Assembly: GCA_017554305.1 (NCBI GenBank)
Contig: JAFZIN010000013.1
Location: forward strand, 166,465 to 230,464
Direction of reading: 5' to 3'
Source: Bacteroidales bacterium
GTDB taxonomy: Bacteria > Bacteroidota > Bacteroidia > Bacteroidales > UBA932
Length of the DNA stretch: 64,000 nucleotides
This document shows, piece after piece, positions 36,537-45,362 of the stretch. The position numbers and the translations under genes are program-made. Position 1 is the stretch's first letter; each line of letters begins with the position of its first letter. The notes beneath the pieces were generated by a model that saw only the letters and a program-made list of their open reading frames with translations, made no database searches and was not told where the DNA came from.

Positions 36537-39500
36537 CTAAAAAGATTCTATTGTGCAGTACTTTAGCAGTAACTCAAGCGGATGGTGCGCTTTAATTCCC
36601 GTTCCGTCCAAAATCTGCTGGCGGCAACTAGTACCCGGAGCCAGTACAAAAAGCGGCGCTCCTTCTGCCTCTTTATGTTCCCTAACTGCCTTTCTAACAG
36701 CCGGAAAGAGAACCATCTCCCCTATCGAAACAGATTTTTGGTAGTGCTCTTTCTCATACCCAAAACTGCCTGCCATTCCGCAGCAGCTGCTTGGAATGAC
36801 ATTTACCTTTGCACCCTGTAACAGAGAGGAGAGAACCCTTTGCGTCTTCTCTATTCCTACAAGAGATTTTTGATGGCAGTGACCGTGAAGGAAAATCTCC
36901 ATCTCATCATCTGAGAACATTTCCGGAGTAATGCGGCCCGCCTCTATCTCTCTGAGTATGAACTCGTCATAAAGGAGAGCATTCTTTGCCAGAGCGGTTG
37001 CCTTCTCCTCCATTTCTTCATCTACAAGATCCGGATATTCATCTCTGAAGGAGAGAATGCAGGATGGTTCAATGCCTACAAGCGGAGTCTCATCTGTGAT
37101 GATTGGAGAGAGAAGTTCTACGTTTTTGTTTGCGTATTTCTTTGCAAGTTTTAGGCAGCCTTTGGAGATGGCAGCACGTCCGCTCTCTGCGTGATGCGGT
37201 ATTTCTACCTCATAACCAAGCTTTAAGAGCAGCTGAGCAAAAGCAAGTCCCAGCTCCGCCTCCTGGTTGTTGGTAAACTCATCTGCAAAGAGATAGACTT
37301 TACCTTTTCTATTTTGACCATTATGTTTTGCCACTTCTCTCTTTACAAGAGTGCGCATTGTGTAACGGCTCAGCGTTGGAATATGACGCTCCGCTGCAAA
37401 GTGTACAATGCTCTTAATGAGGCGCTCAGTAAAGGAGTTGGTTGCAAAGAAGTTATATAGCGGTCTTACGGTGCGGCCCAGTTTTTCAAAGAGAGCCATA
37501 CGGGCAATCATCCGGATCTTTAACGGAGTACCCTCTGCATCCCATTTATGCTGAAGCAGTTCCGCACGTATGCGGGTCATATCCACATTGGAAGGGCACT
37601 CGCTCTTGCATCCCTTGCAGGCAAGGCAGGAAGAGAGAACTTCCTCAATTTCAGGCGCTTTTACAAGTTCCTTAAAAGAGATATTATGTTGTTGTGACGG
37701 TGTTCCGTATGTAAGAAGTTCCCTGAGTACGTTGGCTCTTGCACGGGTGGTACTGGTCTCCTCCATAGAAGATTTAAAGGAAGGGCACATAGTTCCGCCA
37801 ATAAGGTTGGAACGGCGGCAGACTCCTGCACCGTTGCATTGCTCTATGTTTGAGAGGAATGCGTAAGGATGGCTCTCATTGTGGGTAAAGCCTTTGTTCC
37901 AGCGGAAATAGGTCTTTTGAGGAAGGGTGTAGGCCATTGAGGTAATAAAACGCAGGTACTCATCCATTGGAGGAGTATCTACAATCTTACCCATATTAAA
38001 GAGCGAATCGGGATCCCAAAGCCTCTTAATCTGACGCATCATCTTATAGACCTCATCTCCGTACATTAAAGGGATAAACTCCCCTCTCAGCCTTCCGTCT
38101 CCGTGCTCTCCGCTGAGAGAACCGCGGTGCTTTTTAACTATTTGTGCCGAGCGGATTGCAACCTCTCTAAATCTCTTAATATCAGCCGGCTCTTTAAGGT
38201 TAAGAATTGGTCTTAGGTGAAGTTCTCCGGTGCTTATATGCCCGTAATAGACGCAGTTAAGATTGAGCTCACTGAGCATCTTCTTTACGTCTTGAATATA
38301 CTCCGGCATTCTCTTTGGGGAGACAGCAGTATCTTCAATAACTCCAAAGGGTTTTGCATCTCCCTTCATTCCGCTTAATACTCCAAGACCCGCTTTTCTG
38401 AGGTTCCAAACCCTCTCTATTTCTTTGCCGTAAACCCTTGTGCAACAGTACGCTAAGTGTCTGTTCTCTATAACATCCTTTTCAAAGGCGGAGGCATACT
38501 CCTCCATCTTTTCTCCCTCAAACTCTGCAATAATTAGCGCCTGGGGCTCTCCGTTTACAAAGAAGAAGTTACGCTGCTGCTCAATGTTTGTTCTGGAGAG
38601 AGAAAGAATCTGACCGTCCATAAGTTCCACAGCCACAGGAGAATGCTCCAGAGCAACCAGATTGGCCAGAAGAGAATCTTCCAGCGAATTGCAGTGGGCG
38701 CAAACAACCATCCTCTCCTTTGGAGGAATAGGATTGAGTGAGAGTTTTACCTCTGTTATAAAGGCAAGAGTACCCTCGCTTCCCGCCAGCAGTTTGCAGA
38801 GGTTTATGGTTCTATCATTCAGCGGTTTACTCTGGTTTGCGATATCTTCAATTACCTCATCTGTTGCATAACCGGTGCTGCGTCTTTTAAGTGACTTATC
38901 CGGAAAACTCTCCTCTATTTTCTTTGAGGCTGCATCATCCAAACCCCATTTAATCATCTGAGAGTAAATACGCTGGGCAAGTGTTGCTTTCTCCAGATTG
39001 TTGTTCCAGAACTCAACTCCAAAGCGCTCCTGGAGTTGAGAAAGGGTGTAATCCTTAAAAAGCTCTGTTGAACCATCGCTGAGAATTACCTCAGCCTCAA
39101 GCAGATGGTGGCGTGTGCTGCCGTAGATAAGAGAGTGGGTTCCGCAGGAGTTGTTGCCTACCATTCCGCCAATACAGCAGCGGTTGCTGGTGGAGGTTTC
39201 CGGTGAGAAGAAGAGGTTGTAGGGTTTTAAGGCAATGTTGAGTTCGTCACGTACAACTCCGGGCTGAACTCTCACCCAACGTTCTTCTTTATTGATTTCC
39301 AAGATTTTGTTCCAGTATTTGGAGATATCGCAAACAATGCCGCTTCCCACAACCTGCCCGGCAATGGAGGTTCCGCCCGCTCTTGGAATAAGATCTAAAC
39401 GGTTCTCTTTTGCAGTTTTTAAGAGAGATAGAACATCTGCCTTGTCTTTTGGATAACAGACGCCGTAAGGCATTTGCCTATAGCAACTTGCATCTGTTGC

Positions 39501-39542
39501 GTAGGAAATTCTGTGAATATTGTCTCTTAAGATTTCCGCCAT
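36537..39542 (-). CDS. YdiJ-like FAD/Fe-S oxidoreductase, probable D-2-hydroxyglutarate dehydrogenase
   Basis: This 1001-residue fusion begins with a GlcD-type FAD-binding domain (PRAGGTSIAGQVVGSG near residue 55, RCCIGGMVGNNSCG) and an FAD-oxidase C-terminal domain with GEHGDGRLRGEF. Fe-S binding regions follow (CNGAGVCRR and CLACKGCKSECP), and a cysteine-rich CCG region with HGHCHQKSL and PSSCCGMAGSFG. Size and order match E. coli YdiJ (about 1018 residues), reported as a D-2-hydroxyglutarate dehydrogenase. D-lactate is the main alternative substrate. Electrons would go to the quinone pool or another acceptor. Confidence 0.82.
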   Translation of the reverse strand: MAEILRDNIHRISYATDASCYRQMPYGVCYPKDKADVLSLLKTAKENRLDLIPRAGGTSIAGQVVGSGIVCDISKYWNKILEINKEERWVRVQPGVVRDELNIALKPYNLFFSPETSTSNRCCIGGMVGNNSCGTHSLIYGSTRHHLLEAEVILSDGSTELFKDYTLSQLQERFGVEFWNNNLEKATLAQRIYSQMIKWGLDDAASKKIEESFPDKSLKRRSTGYATDEVIEDIANQSKPLNDRTINLCKLLAGSEGTLAFITEVKLSLNPIPPKERMVVCAHCNSLEDSLLANLVALEHSPVAVELMDGQILSLSRTNIEQQRNFFFVNGEPQALIIAEFEGEKMEEYASAFEKDVIENRHLAYCCTRVYGKEIERVWNLRKAGLGVLSGMKGDAKPFGVIEDTAVSPKRMPEYIQDVKKMLSELNLNCVYYGHISTGELHLRPILNLKEPADIKRFREVAIRSAQIVKKHRGSLSGEHGDGRLRGEFIPLMYGDEVYKMMRQIKRLWDPDSLFNMGKIVDTPPMDEYLRFITSMAYTLPQKTYFRWNKGFTHNESHPYAFLSNIEQCNGAGVCRRSNLIGGTMCPSFKSSMEETSTTRARANVLRELLTYGTPSQQHNISFKELVKAPEIEEVLSSCLACKGCKSECPSNVDMTRIRAELLQHKWDAEGTPLKIRMIARMALFEKLGRTVRPLYNFFATNSFTERLIKSIVHFAAERHIPTLSRYTMRTLVKREVAKHNGQNRKGKVYLFADEFTNNQEAELGLAFAQLLLKLGYEVEIPHHAESGRAAISKGCLKLAKKYANKNVELLSPIITDETPLVGIEPSCILSFRDEYPDLVDEEMEEKATALAKNALLYDEFILREIEAGRITPEMFSDDEMEIFLHGHCHQKSLVGIEKTQRVLSSLLQGAKVNVIPSSCCGMAGSFGYEKEHYQKSVSIGEMVLFPAVRKAVREHKEAEGAPLFVLAPGTSCRQQILDGTGIKAHHPLELLLKYCTIESF

Positions 39543-39554
39543 GGAGCACTTAGA

Positions 39555-40826
39555 TTAGAGACTCCAATAACTCAACTTCTTAATCTTCCCTCTATACAAG
39601 CCCTTAATATCTACTATGATAGCGTTAGGTTTACAGATGGAGATGAAATCTTTCTCCTTGAGGTTTCTCATCTGCTTGTGTGCAACAGCCACAACCACAG
39701 CATCGTACCCCTTGCCAATGGAATCTGTCATAGTAATTCCGTAAACCTTCTTTACCTCATTCTTATCTGCGTGAGGGTCATAAACCTCTGTCTTTACACC
39801 GTAACTGTGCAGTTCCTCTATAATATTGACTACCTTGGAGTTGCGGATATCTGAAACATCCTCCTTAAAGGTTATTCCCAAAACCAGAACCCTTGCATCC
39901 TTTATCTGCTTTCCTGCCTTGATGAGTTCCTTTACAACCTTCTTTCCAATGTAGCCGCCCATAGAGTCATTTACAAAACGGCCGGCGTTTATAACTTTGG
40001 TGTGGTACTTAAGCTTATATGCCTTATGTACAAGGTAATACGGATCTACGCCAATGCAGTGACCGCCCACCAGACCCGGGTAGAATTTAAGGAAGTTCCA
40101 CTTGGTTGAGGCTGCCTCCAGAACATCGTATGTGTTAATGCCCATCCTTCCAAAGAGAATGGAGAGCTCATTCATAAGGGCAATGTTCACATCTCTCTGG
40201 GTGTTCTCTATAATCTTTGCAGCCTCTGCAACTTTTATAGACTGAGCCTTGTGAACTCCCGGCTCTATTATGCTACCGTAAAGGGCCGCAACTCTCTCAA
40301 GAGCAGCCTTGTCTGAGCCGGAAACAATCTTTATGGTGTTCTTTAAAGTATGAACTTTGTCTCCCGGATTTATTCTCTCAGGAGAGTAACCTACTTTGAA
40401 ATCCTTTCCAAACTTGAGGCCCGATTGCTGTTCCAAAACGGGAACGCAATCCTCCTCCGTACAACCCGGATATACGGTAGATTCATAAACTACACAGTCT
40501 CCCCTCTTTAGTACCATTCCCACAATTTCAGAGGCAGAGAGAAGCGGCTTAAGATCCGGTTCGTTGGCCTCCGTAACCGGAGTAGGAACCGCCACAATAA
40601 AGAAAGTAGCGCTCCTAAGATCTTCAATATCAGAAGAGAATGTAATGTTCTTATTCTTAAAGTCAGAGGGTTTCAACTCCTTTGAGGGGTCTACTCCCTT
40701 CTTCATTTTTGCAACTCTCTCTTTGTTGATATCAAAACCAATTACCTGATACTTCTCCGCAAAGGCCAAAGCCAAAGGAAGTCCCACGTAACCAAGACCA
40801 ATGACTGCAATTTTCTCTCTTTTCAT
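39555..40826 (-). CDS. UDP-N-acetyl-D-glucosamine 6-dehydrogenase (WbpA/TviB-like)
   Basis: About 423 residues. The N-terminal Rossmann domain opens MKREKIAVIGLGYVGLPLAL. GYSPERINPGDKVHTL places it in the WbpA/TviB group acting on N-acetylhexosamines rather than UDP-glucose. The catalytic Cys257 lies in LVGGHCIGVDPYYL, and GITFKEDVSDIRNSKV is the C-terminal domain signature. It oxidises UDP-GlcNAc to UDP-GlcNAcA with two NAD+, which is the substrate for the WlbA-like enzyme two genes downstream. I start at 40826, 10 nt after the pgi stop; longer forms overlap pgi. Confidence 0.88.
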   Translation of the reverse strand: MKREKIAVIGLGYVGLPLALAFAEKYQVIGFDINKERVAKMKKGVDPSKELKPSDFKNKNITFSSDIEDLRSATFFIVAVPTPVTEANEPDLKPLLSASEIVGMVLKRGDCVVYESTVYPGCTEEDCVPVLEQQSGLKFGKDFKVGYSPERINPGDKVHTLKNTIKIVSGSDKAALERVAALYGSIIEPGVHKAQSIKVAEAAKIIENTQRDVNIALMNELSILFGRMGINTYDVLEAASTKWNFLKFYPGLVGGHCIGVDPYYLVHKAYKLKYHTKVINAGRFVNDSMGGYIGKKVVKELIKAGKQIKDARVLVLGITFKEDVSDIRNSKVVNIIEELHSYGVKTEVYDPHADKNEVKKVYGITMTDSIGKGYDAVVVAVAHKQMRNLKEKDFISICKPNAIIVDIKGLYRGKIKKLSYWSL

Positions 40827-40836
40827 TTTAGGGTAA

Positions 40837-42132
40837 CTATTTAGAAGGGCGTCCCAGAAGTTTATACAAATTGTTCTTGTAAACCTCCACCGCCGGTTGG
40901 TCAAACGGATTGACTCCCAGCATATAAGCAGATACTGCACAGGAGACCTCAAAGAAGTAGAAGAGCATTCCCATATTCCACTCGTCTATCTTCTCAAGTT
41001 CCATATAGATGTTAGGAACACCGCCGCTGGTGTGAGCCATACGGGTTCCCTCCTCGGCTGCGCGGTTTATGTTCTCCAGAGTCCATCCCTTTAGATAATC
41101 CAATCCGTCTAAGTTATCTGAAGATGAAGGAATTATAACCTCAACCTCTTTGCTTCCGGCAAGAATTGCGGTCTCAAACATAACTCTTTCACCGTCTTGA
41201 ATATACTGTCCTACGGAGTGCAGGTCTGTTGTAAGATCCAATGTAGCAGGGAACAAGCCTTTATGCTCCTTACCCTCGCTCTCTGCAAAGAGCTGCTTTA
41301 GCCACTCTCCCAGATACTTGAGTTTAGGATGGTAGTTTATAAAGACCTCTATCTTTTTCCCCGATTTGTACATAAGGTTTCTGAGAGCGGCATAGCGCAG
41401 TGCAGGGTTGCTGTCTGAAACCTCCAGCACGTGGTTCATAGCCTCTTTTGCGCCTCCCAAAAATCTGTCAATATCAAAACCGGCAACGGCAATAGGAAGT
41501 AATCCTACAGCGGAAAGCACTGAATATCTGCCGCCTACGTTGCCTGGGAGAGATAGTGACATATAACCGTACTTCTCACTCATTGCCCTCAGGGCTCCGT
41601 TGCTCTGGTCTGTTACCGTTATAATTCTGCGGCGGGTATCCTCCTCACCAAAGCGGTCTATCATCTGCTTTCTTAAGATTCTGAAAGCAAGGGCACTCTC
41701 CAGCGTAGTACCAGATTTTGAGATAACTATAAGACCGTATGATTTCTTTTTAAGATAGCCCAGAAGGTCACTCATATAATCTTCACTGAGTGAGTAACCT
41801 GCAAAGACTATATGGGGAGCGTTTCTCTCTCCGGCAGATGCAAAACTGTGGGAGAAGGCCTCCAACGCACACTTGGCACCCAAAAAAGAACCGCCAATGC
41901 CCACAATCACAACAACATCCATAACGTTAATCCAGCGGCTTGCAATCATCTTGCAGTCTGCTATTAACTTCTTGTTGTCATCTTTTGGAAGGGTAAGCCA
42001 GCCGTTCATGTTTCCGCCACGGCCCTGCCCGCTTAAGAGAAGTTTAAGGGCAGATTTTGCACTCTCAAGTGCTGCGTTGTAATCTTTTACAGAGACGAAC
42101 CTCTCTGCCATCTCCGTCTTCAGTTCAAGCAT
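40837..42132 (-). CDS. pgi: Glucose-6-phosphate isomerase
   Basis: 431 residues, the shorter bacterial form. Sugar-phosphate binding motifs are VVIVGIGGSFLGAKCALEA, VISKSGTTLESALAFRIL and VGGRYSVLSAVGLLP, with GEWLKQLFAESEGK near residue 270. It interconverts glucose-6-phosphate and fructose-6-phosphate. Its place between sugar-nucleotide genes links central carbon to UDP-GlcNAc supply. It begins 5 nt after the dehydratase gene stop. Confidence 0.95.
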   Translation of the reverse strand: MLELKTEMAERFVSVKDYNAALESAKSALKLLLSGQGRGGNMNGWLTLPKDDNKKLIADCKMIASRWINVMDVVVIVGIGGSFLGAKCALEAFSHSFASAGERNAPHIVFAGYSLSEDYMSDLLGYLKKKSYGLIVISKSGTTLESALAFRILRKQMIDRFGEEDTRRRIITVTDQSNGALRAMSEKYGYMSLSLPGNVGGRYSVLSAVGLLPIAVAGFDIDRFLGGAKEAMNHVLEVSDSNPALRYAALRNLMYKSGKKIEVFINYHPKLKYLGEWLKQLFAESEGKEHKGLFPATLDLTTDLHSVGQYIQDGERVMFETAILAGSKEVEVIIPSSSDNLDGLDYLKGWTLENINRAAEEGTRMAHTSGGVPNIYMELEKIDEWNMGMLFYFFEVSCAVSAYMLGVNPFDQPAVEVYKNNLYKLLGRPSK

Positions 42133-42137
42133 ACCGA

Positions 42138-44057
42138 TTACTTTTTAACGTCATATTCGCAGAACTTACTGTTGCCGCTAATATACTCAGGCACAGTCTT
42201 TTTCATTAAGCGAACCATATCCGGAATTTCTACCTTGTAAGCCATAGTGGCCAGTTCCTGGGTTACGCAATCCGCCTCTTTGTATTCATACTCCCTAACC
42301 TTGGCAATACGGATTCGTTTGTGGAATGCAGGAATTGTGTTCTCCTTGTCTGAGAGCACCTCCTCATAGAGTTTCTCTCCCGGACGCAGACCGGAGTATT
42401 CAATCTTAATATCCTTATCCGGAACAAATCCGGCAAGTGAAATCATCCTTCTGGCAAGCTGGTCTATCTTAATTGGCTCGCCCATATCAAATACAAATAT
42501 CTGATTACCAGAAGAGAGCGTTGCTGCCTCAAGCACCAGTCGGCAGGCCTCAGGAATGGTCATAAAGAATCTTGTAATATCCTTATGGGTTACGGTTACA
42601 GGACCGCCCTCCTCAATCTGCTGACGGAACCTTGGAATAACGGAACCGTTGGAACCCAGCACGTTACCAAATCTTGTAGTAACAAACTTGGTTCTTCCCT
42701 TAACCTCTCCCTTCTCAACTGCAAGACCTAAAGACTGAACGTAAATCTCTGCCAGACGCTTAGAGCAACCCATAATGTTTGTTGGGTTTACGGCCTTGTC
42801 TGTGGAGATCATAACCATCTTCTCAACGTCATACTCCAGGCACTTGTCTGCAACGTTGCGGCTGCCTCTTACATTTACCAGAACCGCCTCGCAAGGGTTC
42901 TCCTCCATAAGCGGAACGTGCTTATATGCAGCGGCGTGGAATACTACCTGAGGTTTGAACTTACGGAATGCGTAATCAAGACGCTGCAGCTGACGCACGT
43001 CACCTATAACCGGAACAAAGTTCAAATTTTTAAACTTGTCTTCCAGTTCCAAACGGAGGTTATGCATCGGAGTCTCAGCATTATCATAGAGAACAATCTG
43101 TTTTGGAGAGAAGTTGGTAAGCTGTCTAACTATCTCAGAACCAATGGAACCGGCAGCTCCGGTAACCATAACCACCTTTCCGGAGAAATAGGATTTAATT
43201 TCATCCATTGAGATCTGAATCTCCGCTCTGCCAAGCAAATCCTCCACCTTAACGTCTCTTGGACGGAGGATAGACTTACCGTCCTCCACCTCATCCACGT
43301 TAGGAAGTATAAGGGTCTTTATTTTATGGTCCAGACAGTACTCAATAACACCCTCACTCTCTTTCTGAGCATCTGTATCCTTGGCAAAGAGTACCGCATC
43401 TATATCATTGCTTTTAATGATTTTGGAGAGAACAGACTCATCTTCAAAATTGAATACCGGACGCTGGTCCAAAAGCATCTTGGCCTTTCTGTCTGAACGC
43501 TCCAGAAAACCTACCACATAGTAGTGTGTTGAGGTTTGAAGGCGTTTTAGGGTAGCTACGCTCTTATTAGTGGTTCCGTAGACCAAAATTTTCTTCTTCT
43601 TCTGCTTATCTATATCTCCAAACCTGTTGTTGTAGATGTTGTATCCAAGAATCATAAAGACTCTGATACCCACCAACAGGAAGAAGGTTACCACAATATC
43701 AAATACCACCTGCAACAGTATCCAGTTGATGAAACCGAACAGTATCAGAAGGAAGAAAAAGATGATAACACCCTTTAGTAATGAGACATATCCATACTGT
43801 AGCACATCCCTGTAGCCAAAGTGGCGGATGATGATTCTATAGGTCTTGAATATGAAAAAGAGGATAACAGAAGCACCTACAGAGGAGGCGGCAAGGTTTA
43901 TCAACAGATATGGGGTCTTAAATAGAGTAGGTTGGATGAGGTTAATCTCAAACGCCACCGCCATGGTAGCAAAGGTGGAGATAACCAAGTCCATTATGAA
44001 GACTAGCTCTTCCCTAACAAAGGAATCTCTAAATCTTTTTAGCCAATTACCTGCCAT
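42138..44057 (-). CDS. Membrane-bound UDP-N-acetyl-hexosamine 4,6-dehydratase (WbpM/CapD-like)
   Basis: 639 residues. Four to five N-terminal membrane helices and a CoA-binding-like domain (KKILVYGTTNKSVA) precede a short-chain dehydrogenase domain from about residue 290. That domain has VMVTGAAGSIGSEIVRQL, HAAAYKHVPLMEENP and MISTDKAVNPTNIMGCSKRLAE, where the Met-Lys pair replaces the usual Tyr-Lys. This is the long FlaA1/WbpM layout. It makes the 4-keto-6-deoxy intermediate for sugars such as QuiNAc, FucNAc or bacillosamine in O-antigen or capsule. Confidence 0.92.
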   Translation of the reverse strand: MAGNWLKRFRDSFVREELVFIMDLVISTFATMAVAFEINLIQPTLFKTPYLLINLAASSVGASVILFFIFKTYRIIIRHFGYRDVLQYGYVSLLKGVIIFFFLLILFGFINWILLQVVFDIVVTFFLLVGIRVFMILGYNIYNNRFGDIDKQKKKKILVYGTTNKSVATLKRLQTSTHYYVVGFLERSDRKAKMLLDQRPVFNFEDESVLSKIIKSNDIDAVLFAKDTDAQKESEGVIEYCLDHKIKTLILPNVDEVEDGKSILRPRDVKVEDLLGRAEIQISMDEIKSYFSGKVVMVTGAAGSIGSEIVRQLTNFSPKQIVLYDNAETPMHNLRLELEDKFKNLNFVPVIGDVRQLQRLDYAFRKFKPQVVFHAAAYKHVPLMEENPCEAVLVNVRGSRNVADKCLEYDVEKMVMISTDKAVNPTNIMGCSKRLAEIYVQSLGLAVEKGEVKGRTKFVTTRFGNVLGSNGSVIPRFRQQIEEGGPVTVTHKDITRFFMTIPEACRLVLEAATLSSGNQIFVFDMGEPIKIDQLARRMISLAGFVPDKDIKIEYSGLRPGEKLYEEVLSDKENTIPAFHKRIRIAKVREYEYKEADCVTQELATMAYKVEIPDMVRLMKKTVPEYISGNSKFCEYDVKK

Positions 44058-44127
44058 AAGCTAACTTTTGGTCTGATTAAATTATCCAAAAATAATAAAA
44101 ATCTTGTAGTTATCAAATTTTAAAATT

Positions 44128-45354
44128 TTAAATGGTCTTGTTGCGGATTATAGGTTTAGCCCAGAATCCTATGAAAATCATATAAATTATAAATATGAAA
44201 ACAAGACACATTCCCACTCTCAAAGAGCCTGCGGCATCTGCAAGAAGGCTCACCAGAAGAGGACCAATTGCACCTCCAACTATCGCTGAGCAAAGTATTC
44301 CTGCAAATGAGCCGTGATGTTTGGTAAAAGAGTTGAGTGCAAGTGAGAAGATGATTGAGTACATAAGGGAGATGGCAAATCCCACTGCCGGAAGTGCAAG
44401 TTTTGCAACCGCTGCCGGGCCAAAGAGTCCAACCGCCAGAAGGGCAACGGAGAGGTAGCCGCTCCACTTTAAGAGGATGTTGGAGTCTATAAGTTTCAAA
44501 AGTACCAGTCCCACAACGCAGCCAATAAGCATTGAGCCCCAGAACCAGGCCACCGCGCTCGCTCCAACTGTGTGAGGATCAAGGCCGTGATACTTCTCCA
44601 GGAAGGTGCTCAGGTAAACGGAAACGCCCTGCTCCGTACTTACGTAGCAGAAAATTCCAAGGGCAAAGAGCCATACCGCCTTCTCTTTAAAGAGCTCAAA
44701 ATAAGAGGATTTGCTTCCGCTCTTTTCATCATCCTTAAGTTCAATCTTAGGGAATCGGCAGAAAAGAACCAGAATGAGCATGGCCACCAGTATGAAGGCA
44801 AATAGGAAGTAGAGTGATACCCACGGAAGATTATCGGGAGCAATACTCATTGGATTTGCCACATAGTAGGAGTAAACCAGAGGGCTCACAAATGAGGCGC
44901 AGGAGAATACCAGCTGCCCCATCTCCGCCACAAAAGCGTAGTTCTCCTCACCGCCCACCGTTCTCTGCAGAGGGTTCATAACCGTCTGAAGCATAGCCAT
45001 TCCCAGCCCTATGATAAAGCAGGAGGTAAGCAGAACCGGATAGGTTGGAAGAAAGGCAAAGAGCAGGGAGCCAACCAGCGGCATCACAAAACCAATGAAG
45101 AGCACAACCTTCTCCCCCCACTTTTCTATCATAATTCCCGCAGGAATGCTCATTACGGCGTATGCCACAAAGAAGGAGGTTGGAATAAAGCCCGCCAGAG
45201 CCAGTTTGCTGAGATTGAAATTATCTATGATATCCGGAATAAGCGGCCCCAATATATTGGTTATAAAGGAGATAACAAACCAGAATATCATTATTACGGC
45301 AATGAGCCCAAACCTCTTAGCCCTATTGCTGCGTCCCGTCTTTTCAGATATCAT
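44128..45354 (-). CDS. Sugar MFS transporter (FucP/GluP-like)
   Basis: 408 residues with 12 predicted membrane helices. MSIPAGIMIEKWGEKVVLFIG between helices 2 and 3, IGLGMAMLQTVMNPLQRTVGGEENY in helix 4, and NSFTKHHGSFAGILCSAIVGGAIGP late in the protein resemble the fucose:proton/GluP branch of the major facilitator superfamily. It probably brings in a hexose for the adjacent phosphosugar mutase and Pgi. An AT-rich 70-nt gap separates it from the dehydratase gene. Confidence 0.85.
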   Translation of the reverse strand: MISEKTGRSNRAKRFGLIAVIMIFWFVISFITNILGPLIPDIIDNFNLSKLALAGFIPTSFFVAYAVMSIPAGIMIEKWGEKVVLFIGFVMPLVGSLLFAFLPTYPVLLTSCFIIGLGMAMLQTVMNPLQRTVGGEENYAFVAEMGQLVFSCASFVSPLVYSYYVANPMSIAPDNLPWVSLYFLFAFILVAMLILVLFCRFPKIELKDDEKSGSKSSYFELFKEKAVWLFALGIFCYVSTEQGVSVYLSTFLEKYHGLDPHTVGASAVAWFWGSMLIGCVVGLVLLKLIDSNILLKWSGYLSVALLAVGLFGPAAVAKLALPAVGFAISLMYSIIFSLALNSFTKHHGSFAGILCSAIVGGAIGPLLVSLLADAAGSLRVGMCLVFIFIIYMIFIGFWAKPIIRNKTI

Positions 45355-45362
45355 ATTTATAA

